64,000 nucleotides of DNA from Aralia elata. Lineage: Eukaryota; Streptophyta; Magnoliopsida; Apiales; Araliaceae. Location: contig CM068386.1 of the NCBI GenBank assembly GCA_034770075.1, positions 86,401,265-86,465,264 of the forward strand, written 5' to 3'. Positions 10,089 to 21,633 of the stretch are shown here, in pieces. Numbering within the stretch: the stretch's first letter is position 1; the number at the start of each line of letters is the position of its first letter. The translations under genes and the position numbers were made by a program. Below the pieces are notes generated by a model. That model worked only from the letters and a program-made list of their open reading frames with translations, ran no database searches and was not told where the DNA came from.

Positions 10089-12911
10089 TGTGACAACCCG
10101 AATTTTTTTCAAAGAATTATTAAATAAGAATTTGACGAATAAAATTCTTATTACGAGATGTTTTGAGTTCGAGTATGTGTATATATGTGATTTATATATG
10201 TTATATTATATGTGATTTGATGTGAAGAAATTGAGTGTGTATATAGAAGAAATATATATATTTGTTTTAATAAAATGAGAAGGAGATGTGTTACATATAA
10301 ATGTAATATGTTATGGTAATACGATGATGAATTTCGTAGATAGCTAAAATATTTATTGAATAAAATAAATATTTTAGTTGGGATATTTATTAAATAAAAT
10401 AAATATTTGACAAAAATTGTTATGGTGATGATTTATGTAAGTGTGATAATATTGATTAAATTAAATGATTTTATTCATATTTTATCTCGCTAATATAATG
10501 GAGATATTCTAATTTAATTAAATAATTAAATTAGAGGACGAGTGATTTATTAAATAAAATAATTTATTAAATAGAAGTTATGATTTTATTAGTAAAGTTT
10601 AATTGGACTTATTAAGAAAGTAAGTTTAATTAAATTAAAGTGTGACAATATCATATAATAAGAAGATTATTAAAATAAGCTGAAATTGATTTTATTGAGT
10701 CTAGCCAAACAAGGCCTTGTGACCTTTGGCTTTCTTAACTGCTGAAACTCCCAACTAGAGGTTACGAAGAGTTTGTCAGCTTATTTTGATAAGCCAAACA
10801 AAGAACAGGGGAGAGGAAGAGAGAAAATTGTGAGAGTTCTTGGAAAAATTGAGAGGAAAGTTCTGAAAATTAAAAAAGGAAGAAGATTTATCAAGCAATC
10901 TGTATCATCGTCTAGATAATCCAAGCAAGAATCAAAGGTAAAAACCTAACTTTGAGTTTTTAATTTTATATTCTTTGAGTTTTCTTTAAAATGGGTTTTG
11001 GTTGATGATTTGATGAGATGATGGATATATATAAGTTTATAGATATGTATAATCTGTTGTGTTGCATCAATTGATGATTTTGTAGTATCAAATTCATGAA
11101 AACATGAATTAGAAGAAGAAAATTGAGTTTTGTAGTAATATGTATATTTTAGTCTATTTTGAGACTAAAATTGATGGTTAATTCATGTATAAAATCTGTA
11201 ATTGATGATGGATTATGTTAGTGTTCTGAGAAACGAAAACGTTGCTAGTTGAATCAACCAAATTGGTTGAGTAACGAATCCGTAGTGATCGATTACGCTA
11301 AATTGTAAAATTTTATAAAAACTAGAATGAATTGTGATTTTAAGCCTTTAAATTGGTTGTTTAAGATGTTTAAGATGTTAGAATCGTGCTAGTAGGTTTG
11401 GGTAATGATCATATATGAATTATAGCGATTGGGTAAGTTTAATTTGTTGTTAAAATGAAGAAATTTAGAGTTTTTGGCTTTGAATGTTCTGCAGTTCGCG
11501 AACTGCAGAAGTCGAGTTTCAGGTTCACCGTCCTGGCGGTAGAAATGAACTAAGTTTACCGCCCCGGCGGTATCGTCGCCCCGGCGACAAAAGTGCACTA
11601 GAATCCTCGCCCCGACGGTAGCCTCGCCCCGGCGGGAATTTTGTGAAGAAACCTACCGCCCCGACAGTGATGCAGAAAATGTAACTTTGATAAATGATTT
11701 TAATGAAATGAAAAACATTTTTATTAGACTTAATAACACATTGTATTAGCACAGTTGGTGATTAAATATTGGGATTTAGTGAGTTCTAAGATTTAAGCAT
11801 AAAAGGAAAGTGTAACAAGCTGAAGATTAGTTTAAGCAGTGTTAATAAACATTATATATATCTAATATGATGTAAAAACAAAGTTTAAGACTTAACTAAA
11901 TGTTAGGTGTTAATTAAAGTGAGATGTAATAAAATGAAGGTTTATAAGGGGAACTTACTTTCTAAGTTGACAATGGTATAGAGAATAAAAATGAAGGATT
12001 ATGAAATGTAGAGTAGAGTAATACTAAGTATTGCTATGTGACTAATAAATGTTGTGCATGATTATATATCGTGTAGGATACATGAAGTGCAGATAAGTAT
12101 AAGCTGATTATGGTAATTGGTAATCTTCGAACAAGGCAAGTCTTTCAGTTCCTATTTGCTATGTGAACTTGATGTTAAATTGTGTAATTTATTTTGAAAT
12201 CACATAATGAATTGCATATTTTGTCAGCATGAAATGTTATAGTCAACTTATGGCTATTGATTGAATAAAGAATGTTGGTTGAGTAAGGAACTCAATCTCT
12301 ATAATTGTTACGTGAGTTGTCGAATATATGCTAAACTAGTGAAATAAGTATGAGATGTATGTTGAGCATGTTATTATGTGCTATGTGATGCATGAAAATT
12401 GTTAGATATGCTGAGCTTTCGAGCTCATTCTTGCAAATAACCATTTTTACAGGTTAAGGATCCAAGATAACGTTATGTGCTGCTTGAAAAACATAGATCA
12501 AAGTGAAGCATGGAGATTAAATAATTTTAGTTGGGGTGGTTATGTTAAACCATATTTAAGTGTTGATAAATGTACTTGATGATATAAAATGTGTAATTTA
12601 CAATGAGTTGTAAGATTTAATTGTTTTGATGTGAAGTTATATTATCCTACATGTAAGAATGATAATCTGGGATGTAAAGTTTTATTTCAAAATAATGATG
12701 AAGTGAATCATAGAATAAAAAAACTGATTCTAGAATATATGAATGATAAAGGTTATGATTCAGGGAAAGTAGAGAAAGAAAACTGAAAAGTTTAAAATTA
12801 TTCCGTATTTTATTAAGTTTAACATTGATTAATGTTATAAAGTCATAATGAGGATGTATTGCTAAAGACCGATGTGGAGAGTTGAATTGTATGAATTTTG
12901 GGGTCGTTACA
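10089..12911 (+). repeat. Element C 3' LTR
   Basis: This 2.8-kb AT-rich LTR runs from TGTGACAACCCG to GGTCGTTACA. It contains a GC-rich palindromic cluster at 11526-11668. A GCTGAGCTTTCGAGCTCA stem-loop near 12408 resembles a motif in the LTRs of A, D and F. No credible gene was seen in it. Confidence 0.88.
11526..11668. repeat. GC-rich palindrome cluster in the C LTR
   Basis: About six degenerate copies of a 14-bp near-palindrome (for example ACCGCCCCGGCGGT at 11558-11571 and GTCGCCCCGGCGAC at 11575-11588) are spaced over about 140 bp of otherwise AT-rich LTR. All are rich in CpG. Confidence 0.85.
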
Positions 12912-14393
12912 GCCGCTCCCCAGTTCGGAGTAGGCACCATAGCCGCTCCCCAGTCCGTAGCAGGCACCGAAGCCACTCGCAGGATGAGAGCAGGCTAAAC
13001 GGCCGCTCCCAGGCCCACGGCAGGCACCATAGCCCTTTGCGGCAGATGAGCAGGCGCCAGAGCCCTGACCGCAGGAGGCATAAAAGCCGCTCATAGGACA
13101 GAAGTAGGCACATGAGGCGCACGCCAGACCGGAATAGGCGAGAAGGCCGTTCCCATGATAATGTTCTTGAGAAAAGAGGATCTGGACCAGATGGCAGGCT
13201 TAGGTCGCCACCCCGAAGGGAGGAAGCCGGTCCCATTGTTAGACGTTTGGCTGAGTTAGAAAAAAAACTAGCCGCAGTCGTTCAGGCCAAGGAGATGCCG
13301 AACACCACCAACTCGCCTTTCATCATGGAAATAGAGCAGGTTAAGGCGGACAAAACTAAGAAGATGCCGCCTTTGGAGTCTTATGACGGTACTGGTGATC
13401 CCTATGATCATACTCATGGGTATAACCAGGTAATGAATTATTATGATCATCCCGATGCAGCCAAGTGCCACATGTTTGTTACTACATTAAAACATGCAGC
13501 TCGAGAATGGATGGTGTCCCTTCCCCCGAACTCTATCGTATCGTGGCAGGACTTGAGTGATAAATTTCATGCACGATTCGGGAGCAACAAAAAGAGAGGC
13601 AAGTTGACTACAGCATTGACACAGGTCAAGTAGAGATCGGGAGAAAGTTTGGGTCAGTACGTGAAAAGATTCCGTGAAATGGCTGGTACAGTAACTAGTC
13701 TGAACGTACAGCAGGCAGTTGGGTTCTTCACCACAGGTCTGGATGCCACGAAATCAAAAGATTTGTGGAAAGATCTCATCCTTAACCCGCCGATGGACTT
13801 GGCTAAAACTTATGGTCGAGCTGAAGGGCTCATCACAATAGAAGAAGCTACAAGAGCTTAAATCCTCAAGATCGATCTGAGGAAAAATCAAAGGAGAAGG
13901 ATAGGAACTACGTTCCTCGGCCCGATATCCAGCTAAAGCGCAACTTTTATGGTGGAGGTGGTTCAGGAAGTTGTCATGGAGGAGTTAATTCTGGAGGTGG
14001 CAAGCCGCCCTTCCCGAAGAAGAGTGTAAACAAGGTCTACACCCCTCTTACCAAGGATCGAGCGAGGATTCTTGAAGAAATTAGAGATTAAACATCATTT
14101 GTACCTTTCCCGACCACAACCCGCTCCCACAGGGGTAATCCTAACCGTTATTGTGAGTACCATCAAACTTCTGGCCACGATACGGAGGATTACTATAACT
14201 TGAAAGACCTGATAGAGAAGAAAATCCAGAACGACGAATTGGTGCAGTATGTCATGGGTCGAATGGCCGAAGGGGGTCGAATCACGATAGGCGTATCGAA
14301 ACACCACCCCCACCGAACCCTTTACGAAACTGCGTTGATGTTAACACCGAAGGGACATTTGGAAAGAAAGTCAGGAAGAAGAGACGGGGGCTG
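12912..14393 (+). pseudogene. Element B gag, 3' part, with zinc knuckle (broken)
   Basis: After element C the RS-rich repeats continue (SRSPVRSRHHSRSPVRSRH). A TAG at about 13097 interrupts the frame. The gag core follows: PPLESYDGTGDPYDHTHGYN, then MFVTTLKHAAREWMVSLPPN and DLSDKFHARF. A second TAG lies at 13631-13633, then YVKRFREMAGTVTSLN and FFTTGLDATKSKDLWKDLI. A frameshift near 13860 moves to a Gly-rich stretch and a plant-type zinc-binding motif, YCEYHQTSGHDTEDYYNLKD (14148-14210), whose last Cys is Tyr. Another frameshift near 14350-14390 leads into the protease. Confidence 0.85.
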
Positions 14394-15908
14394 ATGGATG
14401 TCGTGCTATCAGTTTCGGAGCGACCTTCGGTGAAAGATCGGCAATTTCCCAATATGGTTATATATTTTACCGATGAGGATTACCCATCGGAGCCCATCGA
14501 CCCACATGAAGAGGCATTGGCTATTACAGCACAGGTCGGGTCGATGGACATGAAGCGAATAATGATCGATAATGGCTCTTCGGTCGACATATTGTATACT
14601 CATGCATACAATAGGTTAGACCTGGGGGGAGTGAGGATGGAGGTGGGTCAGGAACCCCCTTTGTATGGCTTCAGCAATGATCCAGTTCGGGTGGCTGGGA
14701 CTGTTGAGCTTCCGGTAATCTTCGGTACGACACCGAGGCAGGTAGAAGTTAAAGTCAGATTTTTTGTGGTCCAAATGGATTCGGCCTACAACGCCATCTT
14801 GGGTAAACCCACCTTGGCGGCACTACAGACGGTCACTTCAATATGTCACTTCAAGATGAAATTCCCCACTTCAGAGGGGGTCGGTGAGGTGAAGGGTGAC
14901 TTGGACATGGCACGAAGGTGCTATAGGAATTCACTGGTATCTTCCGCAATTGGGGTCAGCAAACAAAAGCATGCGATGGCCATTGAGGTCGAGCCATTCA
15001 CTGAGGAAAATACCGAACCTCTAGCTCTGCCAGCTAAGGAGACAGAAGAGGTAGAGCTAATCGTGGGAAAAGGTGATAAGACGGTCAAAATAGGCTCGGG
15101 ATTGGTAGAGCCATTTCGGACAAATTTAATAGAATTACTTTGGGTATATGCAAACATTTTTGCATGGGAACCTACTGATATGCTTGGAGTCGATAAATCG
15201 GTGGCTGTCCATAAGTTGTGTGTAGACCCATCTAAGAAACATATTCATCAGAAGAGAAGGATCTTTGCTCCTGACAGATAAAAGATCATCGATGATGAAA
15301 TTGTCAAACTGCTAAAAGCTGACTTCATCTATGAAATTGATTATCCAAAGTGGTTAGGAAATGTGGTCTTGGTACGGAAGCAAAATGGTAAATGGCGGGT
15401 TTGTATAGACTACACCGACCTGAATAAAGCATGTTCGAAGGACTTCTACCCTCTCCCGCACGTCGACCAGTTGATCGATGCTACCTCCGGGTTTGATATG
15501 CTTAGCTTCATGGATGCTTTTTCGGGGCACCACCAGATTTCTATGGATAAAAAGGACATCCCAAAGACAGCGTTCATTACGCATCGGGCAATATAAGCTT
15601 ATAAGAAAATGACGTTTGGATTGCTGAATGCGGGGGCTACCTATCAAAGGGTGATGAACTATGTATTCGCCAAGTTATTGGGCCGAAGCATGGAGGTATA
15701 TATGGACGATATGATCGTTAAAAGCATGGGAGTTCGGGACCACCTGGATGATTTGGAGAATTGCTTCGACACGGTAAGGAAGTTTAAGCTTCGGCTGAAC
15801 CCGACCAAATGTACTTTTGGCCTTGGTTCTGGCAAGTTTCTGGGTATTTGCTTAGCGAAAGATGGATTGAAGCTAACTCGAAAAAAATCAAAGCCATTCT
15901 GGACATGA
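14394..15908 (+). pseudogene. Element B protease and reverse transcriptase
   Basis: The protease contains IMIDNGSSVDILYTHAYNRL at about 14560-14620, with the second position of the usual DGGSS changed to Asn, and the partner AYNAILGKPTLAAL. The RT shows RVCIDYTDLNKACSKDFYPL, SFMDAFSGHHQI, MTFGLLNAGATYQRVMNY and an intact YMDD box at about 15700. In-frame stops lie at 15279-15281 and about 15594. A frameshift or stop closes the segment at 15908. All pieces share one frame, so damage is mainly point mutations. Unlike element E, no intron separates protease and RT. Confidence 0.9.
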
Positions 15909-17231
15909 AGTCTCCCAGTCTTTCAAAGATGTTCAGAGATTGACTGACAGGATTGTGGCATTTTAGAGATTCATGTCAAAATCGGCTGAACGGTGTTTAC
16001 CCTTCTTCAATACTCTGAAAGGGCCAAAGAATGAGAAAACCTTCCAATGGACTTCAGAATGTGAAGATGCTTCCAAGGGATTAAAAGGTATCTATCCTCA
16101 GCTCCGCTTTTGGTGAAACCTATCCCTTCAGAACCCTTATATCTGTATCTGGCGGCGAGTTTGATGGCAGTAGGGGCGGTTTTAGTTTGGGAGATAGGGG
16201 ACAGGCAATGCCCAGTCTATTATGTCAGCCACGTACTTTGGGATGCTAAAACCCGAAATCCCAACTTGGAAAAATTCACCTATGCACTCATAATAGCCAG
16301 CAGGAAGCTTAGGCACTATTTTTAGGGGAGGTTAGTAGTAATATATATTGATCAGCCTTTGAAGAAAGTCACGAATAAGCCAGATTTGTCAGGGCGTCTT
16401 TCTGCTTGGGCGATGGAATTAACTCAGTTCGTCATAGAGTATCATCCTCGGACTGCTATAAAGGGTCAGGCGCTGGCCGACTTCATAGTGGAATGTTCGT
16501 TCACTGAACCCGATGCAGACTGTTCTGACCTGATCGCGGGTTCTGTATCAAATGTTCAGGCAGGCCATACTTCGTGGATGCTTTATATGGACGGCTCCTC
16601 GACTTCATATGTCAGTGGAGCAGGAGTTATTTTGACGAGCCCGGAGGGATTTAAGGTCCAACAGGTTATTCGTTTTGGGTTTAAGGCGACTAATAACGAG
16701 ACAAAATATGAAGCCATTTTGGCTGGACTGCGGTTGGCAAGAAATCTGGAAGTACAGCACTTGGTCATCTTCAACGATTCCCAATTAGTGGTTAAACAAA
16801 TATTGGGGAAGTATGTGGCTCGTGGGGATAGGATGACGAAGTACTTGGCCGCAGTTAAAGACCGACTGCATTATTTTGGGTCGCATAGCATACAAGGAGT
16901 TGATCGGGAAAATAACACAATAGCTGATGCGTTAGCTAGATTGGCAACAACAGAGGCTACTTCTTTTGGCGGGTCGGTATACCTGGAGGTTCTGGATGAC
17001 CCGAGTATTCAGAGATCAGAAGTGTTCCCGATAGAGCGAATGGATTGTTGGCTGGCGCCATATATCTCTTATCTGGCTGATGGCGTCCTTCTTTCGGATC
17101 GAATACAAGCTAAAAAGATCAAACACCGAAGCTCCTTCTTCATCTTGATCGATGGAGACTTGTATCGAAGAGCTTTTTCTTCGCCATTGCAGAAGTGTTT
17201 GACTCCTTCCAAAGCAGATTATGCACTTTGA
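15909..17231 (+). pseudogene. Element B RNase H pair (RT-linked and second aRNH)
   Basis: The first, degenerate RNase H follows RT at about 16110-16325 (LYLAASLMAVGAVLVWEIGD and LEKFTYALIIASRKLRHYF). A second, complete RNase H lies at about 16570-16960: LYMDGSSTSYVSGAGVILTS, NNETKYEAILAGLRLARNLE, LVIFNDSQLVVKQI and NTIADALARLAT. Its acidic residues (D, E, D, D) are all present. A second archaeal-like RNase H is characteristic of the Tat lineage. An in-frame TAG at about 16323 separates the two. Confidence 0.9.
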
Positions 17232-18272
17232 GAAGTTCATGAGGGGATATGTGGGGATCATATGGGGGCTAAGGCACTGGCATATAAGATTTTAAGGCAG
17301 GGTTACTACTGGTCGACCATCTTCCAAGAAGCTAAGGAATATGTGAAGAAGTGCTCTAAGTGTCAGTTGAATGGAATGATTCCTCATTAACCTCCTGAAG
17401 AGCTGTTCTCGGTCTTGTCACTGATCCCATTTGCAATATGGAAAATTGATATTTTAGGACCATTGCCGAAGGCTAAGGGGCAGGTCAGTTTTGTCATCGT
17501 GGCAATCGATTATATGACTAAGTGGGTAGAAGTCAAACCTCTCCGAACGATCACGGAACAGGAGTGTTTAAAATTTCTCAAAGAATTTGTTGTCTATCAC
17601 TTCGGGATTCCGATGGTGCTCGTTTCGGACAATGGGAGACAGTTCGTAGGTGCGAAATTTGAGGAATTTCTCACGGATTTGGGGATTCAGCACCGAAAGA
17701 CTTTAGTAGCTCATCCTCAGTCAAACGGGCAGGTAGAAGTCACCAATAAAACTCTTCTCAATGGGATAAAAAGGAGACCAGACGAAGCCAAAGGGAGATG
17801 GCCTAAAGAATTGCTTAGCGTGCTATGGGCTTATCGGACAACAACCAGAACGACCACGGGTGATTCGCCATTCCGAGTTGCTTATGGAACCGATGCCCTT
17901 GTTCCAGTGGAAATCGGGTCTCCATCGCTTTGGGTCAGTCAGTATCAGGAGCTATACAATGATAAGGGACTTCGCTTTAACCTGGATCTGTTAGGTGAGG
18001 TTCGGGAGTCAACATTGATAAAGTTAGCGGCTTATCAAAGGAGAACCGCCAAACATTATAACAAAGGGGTGAAACTTAGAAGATTCGAAGTTGGCGATTT
18101 GGTGCTTCGGGAAGCAGCTGCATCAACCCCCAGAATTCAGGCAAGCTTATGCCGAATTGGGAAGGACCTTATGAAGTCATTGAGGTGCCCAAGCCAGGAA
18201 CTTACTGGCTTCGGGCTATGGATGGTTCAGATATTAAGAATATATGGCATGCTGGGAGACTTAGGAGATATT
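17232..18272 (+). pseudogene. Element B integrase
   Basis: The HHCC zinc domain reads VHEGICGDHMGAKALAYKIL and CSKCQLNGMIPH, followed by a stop near 17388. The core keeps all three catalytic acids: KIDILGPLPK, LVSDNGRQFVGAKF and QSNGQVEVTNK. The C-terminal part (KGVKLRRFEVGDLVL) is hit by a frameshift near 18120; the normal ending (WEGPYEVIEVPKPGTYWLRA) continues in another frame to about 18272. No chromodomain is present, as expected for Tat elements. Confidence 0.88.
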
Positions 18273-18457
18273 ACCAGTAAGTCCTGTTATTTCTTATTTC
18301 CGATAATATAAATTTGTATATTTATCAATATGAAACGACATTAGATTGTGACGTTGAAATTTTTGAACTGTTTCATTAATATTCAATATTGTTACAAATT
18401 GTACTGCTTACATTCAGAGATGAAAATATAAACAAAAGTTAAAAGACCCTAAGAGGT
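18273..18457. other. Spacer between integrase and antisense gene of B
   Basis: This AT-rich spacer separates the convergent 3' ends of pol and the antisense gene. It may hold polyadenylation signals for either strand, but I could not identify one with confidence. Confidence 0.4.
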
Positions 18458-20819
18458 CTATGATGGAGGCAGATCTTCGGCTTCTTCTTCATCATCCGAA
18501 GAGTCGAGCATAGAGACGTCCAACCCCGCTGTTTTCATCTTCTCCTTAATCTTCTCCTTATGACTTTGGTAACCTTCGGAAAATTGAAGGATAACCTTGT
18601 CCGCCAGCTCGGGAGACTCGTTGTATTCCTTGATTATTTGGAGTCTAACCTCTTCGGTCAGTGGAGGCCCTTGGTTTTTAAGATCGACATGTTCTTTCTC
18701 CAAGGAGTTGTATGCTTGGATCAGTTCCTTCAGTTTGGAGTGTGTCTTCTCCATCTGTTCTTCGAGGGAAGCTATCGCTTCCTTCTGATCGGCATCGTTT
18801 TCCTTCAGTAAAACCCGCTCCTCCATAAGTCGGTCATTCTATTTCTCATGTTTGACGATTTCGGACTGGAGGATGCTTATCTGATTTCGAAGCTGACAGT
18901 TCTCTCGGCTGGCTTCAGTGAGTCTGTTTTGAGTATCGACATGAAGATCTTTCTCTTTTTCGAGATCAGACTCTAAAGTGTGGATGTCCCTTTTGAGGAA
19001 CGCGTTTTCAGCCGCGATTTCCTTGTTCTTTTTTGATAGGTGGATCAGTGACGGAAAGGATCGGGCAAAAACCGCGTTGGCCTGCAAAAAGAGTTGTGGG
19101 TCAGAAATGAGAAAGTATAAAAGAAGCGTAAAATGGGAGTACAGAATAAAGAGTTACCTGGAATTGAAGCCTTGTGAAGTCTTCCAGGTATTGGTCTGGC
19201 GAATGGTTCTTGAATTGATCGTTCTCGGCCGACAGGACAAAACGATCGAGGAGGTCATATGGAAATGGGTTGGTCGAACTCTGGGGCCATAGAGTTCGGG
19301 GTTTAGGCATGTTGCTGGATGAAGGACCTGAAGCTGGGAGTCCGAATTGACGTTCTTCATTTTGATGAGTCTCGACCTGTTGAGTGGGGGCAGGTAGAGG
19401 TGCCAAAGAAGAGGAAGCTTCTCTACGGGGCCTTTTCGTAAGTGGCTCCTGTACATCGTCTTCGGTCTCTTCCTCGTCGATGATTCCTAGAGGAGTTGGA
19501 TCAGGAATAGAAGCAGGTGTCGTCATAGGTTTGGGTGGAGCCTTCTTTCGAAGTTATTTCTTCTTCATTAAAGCCATCTTCTCCGACCTGCTCATCTCCA
19601 AGGTATTCTTCTTGGAGACCTAAGACATGGGAATGGCTGTGATTGGTCGGGCGGCTATCGGCACTTGGCTTGAAGGCCTGGCCTCTGGAATACCTTCGGG
19701 ATCGGTGAAGTTTGGCTCATTGAGCAAAGGAATCATTCGGCCGATGTTGGCTGATGCAACTAGCTTAATGAGTGATACTGAAGGGTAGAAGCTAGAGGTC
19801 AGTTCATCTTAAAGGGGAATATAAAAGCAGTAAAAATACACATTAGGGATTAGTAGGTGGTTCTAACGGCCATGGTTGTACAACCACGTCTGGTTACCAA
19901 GACGCTCGAAGTCCCACTCCTCATCGGGCATCTTGCTGACGAATTGTTTGAATTCGTCCAGTCGATCGGCTAGAAATCCTTCGATGTTGTTAGTATTTTT
20001 GGAGAAGCCGATCCAATCTGAGATCAGGTGGGTGTCAGGTCCCTTGATGTAGAACCAGTGGGAGTGCCAACCTTTGTTGCTAGTCGGGGTCTTCATCAGA
20101 GATCGTTTTTGAGCCCCTTTGACAGGCAATTTACTGATCTGCCGAAATCCTGATTCTCGGGATCGGATCACGGTGAATAGTGCGAAGAAGAAGTCTAGGG
20201 TCGGTTCAACCTTACAATCGTGGCAGAAGGATATGAAATAGACCAGATGGATGAAGGAGTTGGGAACGAGCTGGGCGAGCCCGACCCCAATAACGCTAAG
20301 GAAAGTGAGCATGAAGGGATGAAGAGGGAATCGAAGCCCATATTTTAGGGCATGGGAAGATACGGCGGTCCAACCATTGGGGCGACGATACATTCTCTCG
20401 TCGAGATTGGCTGTGCGTACCTGGTAGGATATGGGAATCTGGTACAGTTCTTAGATGGCTGCAAAGTCTTTGGTCTGGATGAAAGATTTGGTGTTTATGT
20501 GAATGAAAGATTTATCTGCGGAATATTCCTCTAGCATCTTCATATTTTTGAGTTCGGTTTCGGTTCGAGGTGATGGTGAAGAGAAAGGATTGCTAGGAAA
20601 GTCAGAGCTTGTGGTAGAATCTTGGGATGATGTGCTAAGGCCGAGGGAGGTGGAACTAGTTCCTGTGGCGGTGGTAATGACTGTTGTGGCGGCGGTGGTA
20701 GTGATTGTGGTGGCTTCTATTGTCACAGCTATGATAGGAGCTGGAAGCTCGTTAGCGGCAGCTGTGGAGGCGGTGGTTTTGGACAGATTGGATGAGCTTG
20801 AAGCATCAGTGGTTGCCAT
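18458..20819 (-). pseudogene. Element B antisense three-exon gene (gypsy-type Transposase_28-like plus coiled coil)
   Basis: Opposite strand to gag-pol. Three exons join in phase through GT-AG introns: 20819-19868, 19807-19158 and 19081-18458, about 742 codons. The N-terminus (MATTDASSSS) is Ser/Thr rich. The next domain (KYGLRFPLHPFMLTFLSVIG, AQLVPNSFIHLVYFISFCHD) resembles the plant family annotated as putative gypsy-type transposon (Transposase_28). The middle is Pro/Ser rich with a basic KRPRRE patch. The C-terminal third is a long coiled coil ending in an acidic tail (SSDDEEEAEDLPPS). In-frame stops lie at 20451-20453, 19620-19622, 19554-19556 and 18839-18841, so this copy is decayed. 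Function is unknown; antisense ORFs at this place are a recognised feature of Tat elements. Confidence 0.8.
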
Positions 20820-21182
20820 TGATGGGTAGGAAGGAAAGTTGTAAGAGTCGATTAACTAGTAAAGATTGGAAATCGCAGTGGAAAGGTAGAAATTACAGAG
20901 AAGAGCTTAAAGAATTTGAAAAATTAGATATGAAAGTGGCGGTCGATTTTTGGGGGGGAATTAACTTTATTGAAGGTGACCCTTTGAATCCGATAGGGTT
21001 CCCATAGACGGCGCCACTTCATTAAATATGGTGGGCCCTTTAATGGCACGTGGGAACTGGAAAAATAATGGCAATAATGGTTTGAGGCGGTTACATTTTT
21101 AAGGGAGTGTTTGGATCATTGGTTGAATCAATTAAATTCATTTTTTGTACTCTCTTATTATATATCTTCTTTTTATAATAAA
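20820..21182. other. Element B 3' untranslated region and antisense promoter side
   Basis: This segment lies between the start of the antisense gene and the PPT. It should hold the promoter for the antisense gene, but I could not identify a clear TATA box. No other gene was seen. Confidence 0.4.
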
Positions 21183-21196
21183 AGAGTAGGGGGAAA
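21183..21196 (+). promoter_or_regulatory. Element B polypurine tract
   Basis: AGAGTAGGGGGAAA directly precedes the 3' LTR. Confidence 0.85.
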
Positions 21197-21633
21197 TGTT
21201 GGGTTCTGGATTCGGATGACCCGACCCGACCTCGCGTAGAGAATCCGACCCTGTGGAGGTTTGGGTTGGGCGTAGCGATCCAGTTAAGGAATACAACTTC
21301 CTAACTGGATTGACTTATAACTTAATTAGAGTGGTTGTTATGATTTGATTGATAGGTGACATAACTTTTTACTGTCCAATGGGGTCCAGGTGTGATGAGT
21401 GGGCAATGAAGTATAAGTACAAGGCTTCCTTTCCATTTCAAAGGTAATGCAAATTCTAACACTAAGCTACAAGCCTCCATTGTTAAAAACCTTGAGACAG
21501 CCTGTACTAATTCTCACGCCTGAGCTATCCCCCGGCGGCAAAACCGCCCGGAACTCTGAGTGTGATCTCGTTATTGTGCAGGATTAGCGCGTTCTTAGTG
21601 ATTGAAGCGTGTAGTCAAATCTTGGCGTTAACA
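21197..21633 (+). repeat. Element B 3' LTR
   Basis: This 437-bp LTR runs from TGTTGGGTTCTGG to GGCGTTAACA, matches 8752-9189, and is followed by the CTTCC target duplication. Confidence 0.95.

Larger units (their letters stand above)
9806..12911 (+). mobile_element. Element C: internally deleted chromovirus-type LTR element
   Basis: This 3,106-bp insertion begins TGTGATATCCCGAATA and ends CGTTACA, with a perfect duplication GCCGC (9801-9805 and 12912-12916). The first bases resemble the start of its own 3' LTR (TGTGACAACCCGAATT), so 9806 is probably a stub of the 5' LTR. About 280 bp of 3' internal sequence follows, ending in GAGGACGGAATCCTTATAAGG, a PPT and a full 3' LTR. No gag or pol remains. 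The 3'-end context matches Tekay/Del elements. A large deletion after insertion would keep the target duplication as seen. Confidence 0.88.
8752..21633 (+). mobile_element. Element B: Tat-lineage (Retand-like) Ty3/gypsy with antisense gene
   Basis: This element begins TGTTGGGTC and ends TTAACA, flanked by a perfect target duplication CTTCC (8747-8751 and 21634-21638). It lies in the gag zinc-knuckle region of A. It has short LTRs (about 438 bp), a PBS, gag, protease, RT, two RNase H regions, integrase, a long antisense multi-exon gene and a PPT. Two RNase H regions and an antisense ORF before the 3' LTR are known marks of the Tat lineage. Element C is nested in its gag. Several stops and frameshifts mean it is not autonomous. 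Confidence 0.95.

Noticed and set aside
12843..13236. Minus-strand ORFs rich in Gly, Ala and Leu over the gag repeats of B
   Set aside because: These are the reverse reading of the RS repeats; gag is on the plus strand.
20503..20829. Plus-strand ORF over the start of the B antisense gene
   Set aside because: It is the mirror of the Ser/Thr-rich N-terminus on the other strand; low-complexity Val-rich translation without family features.
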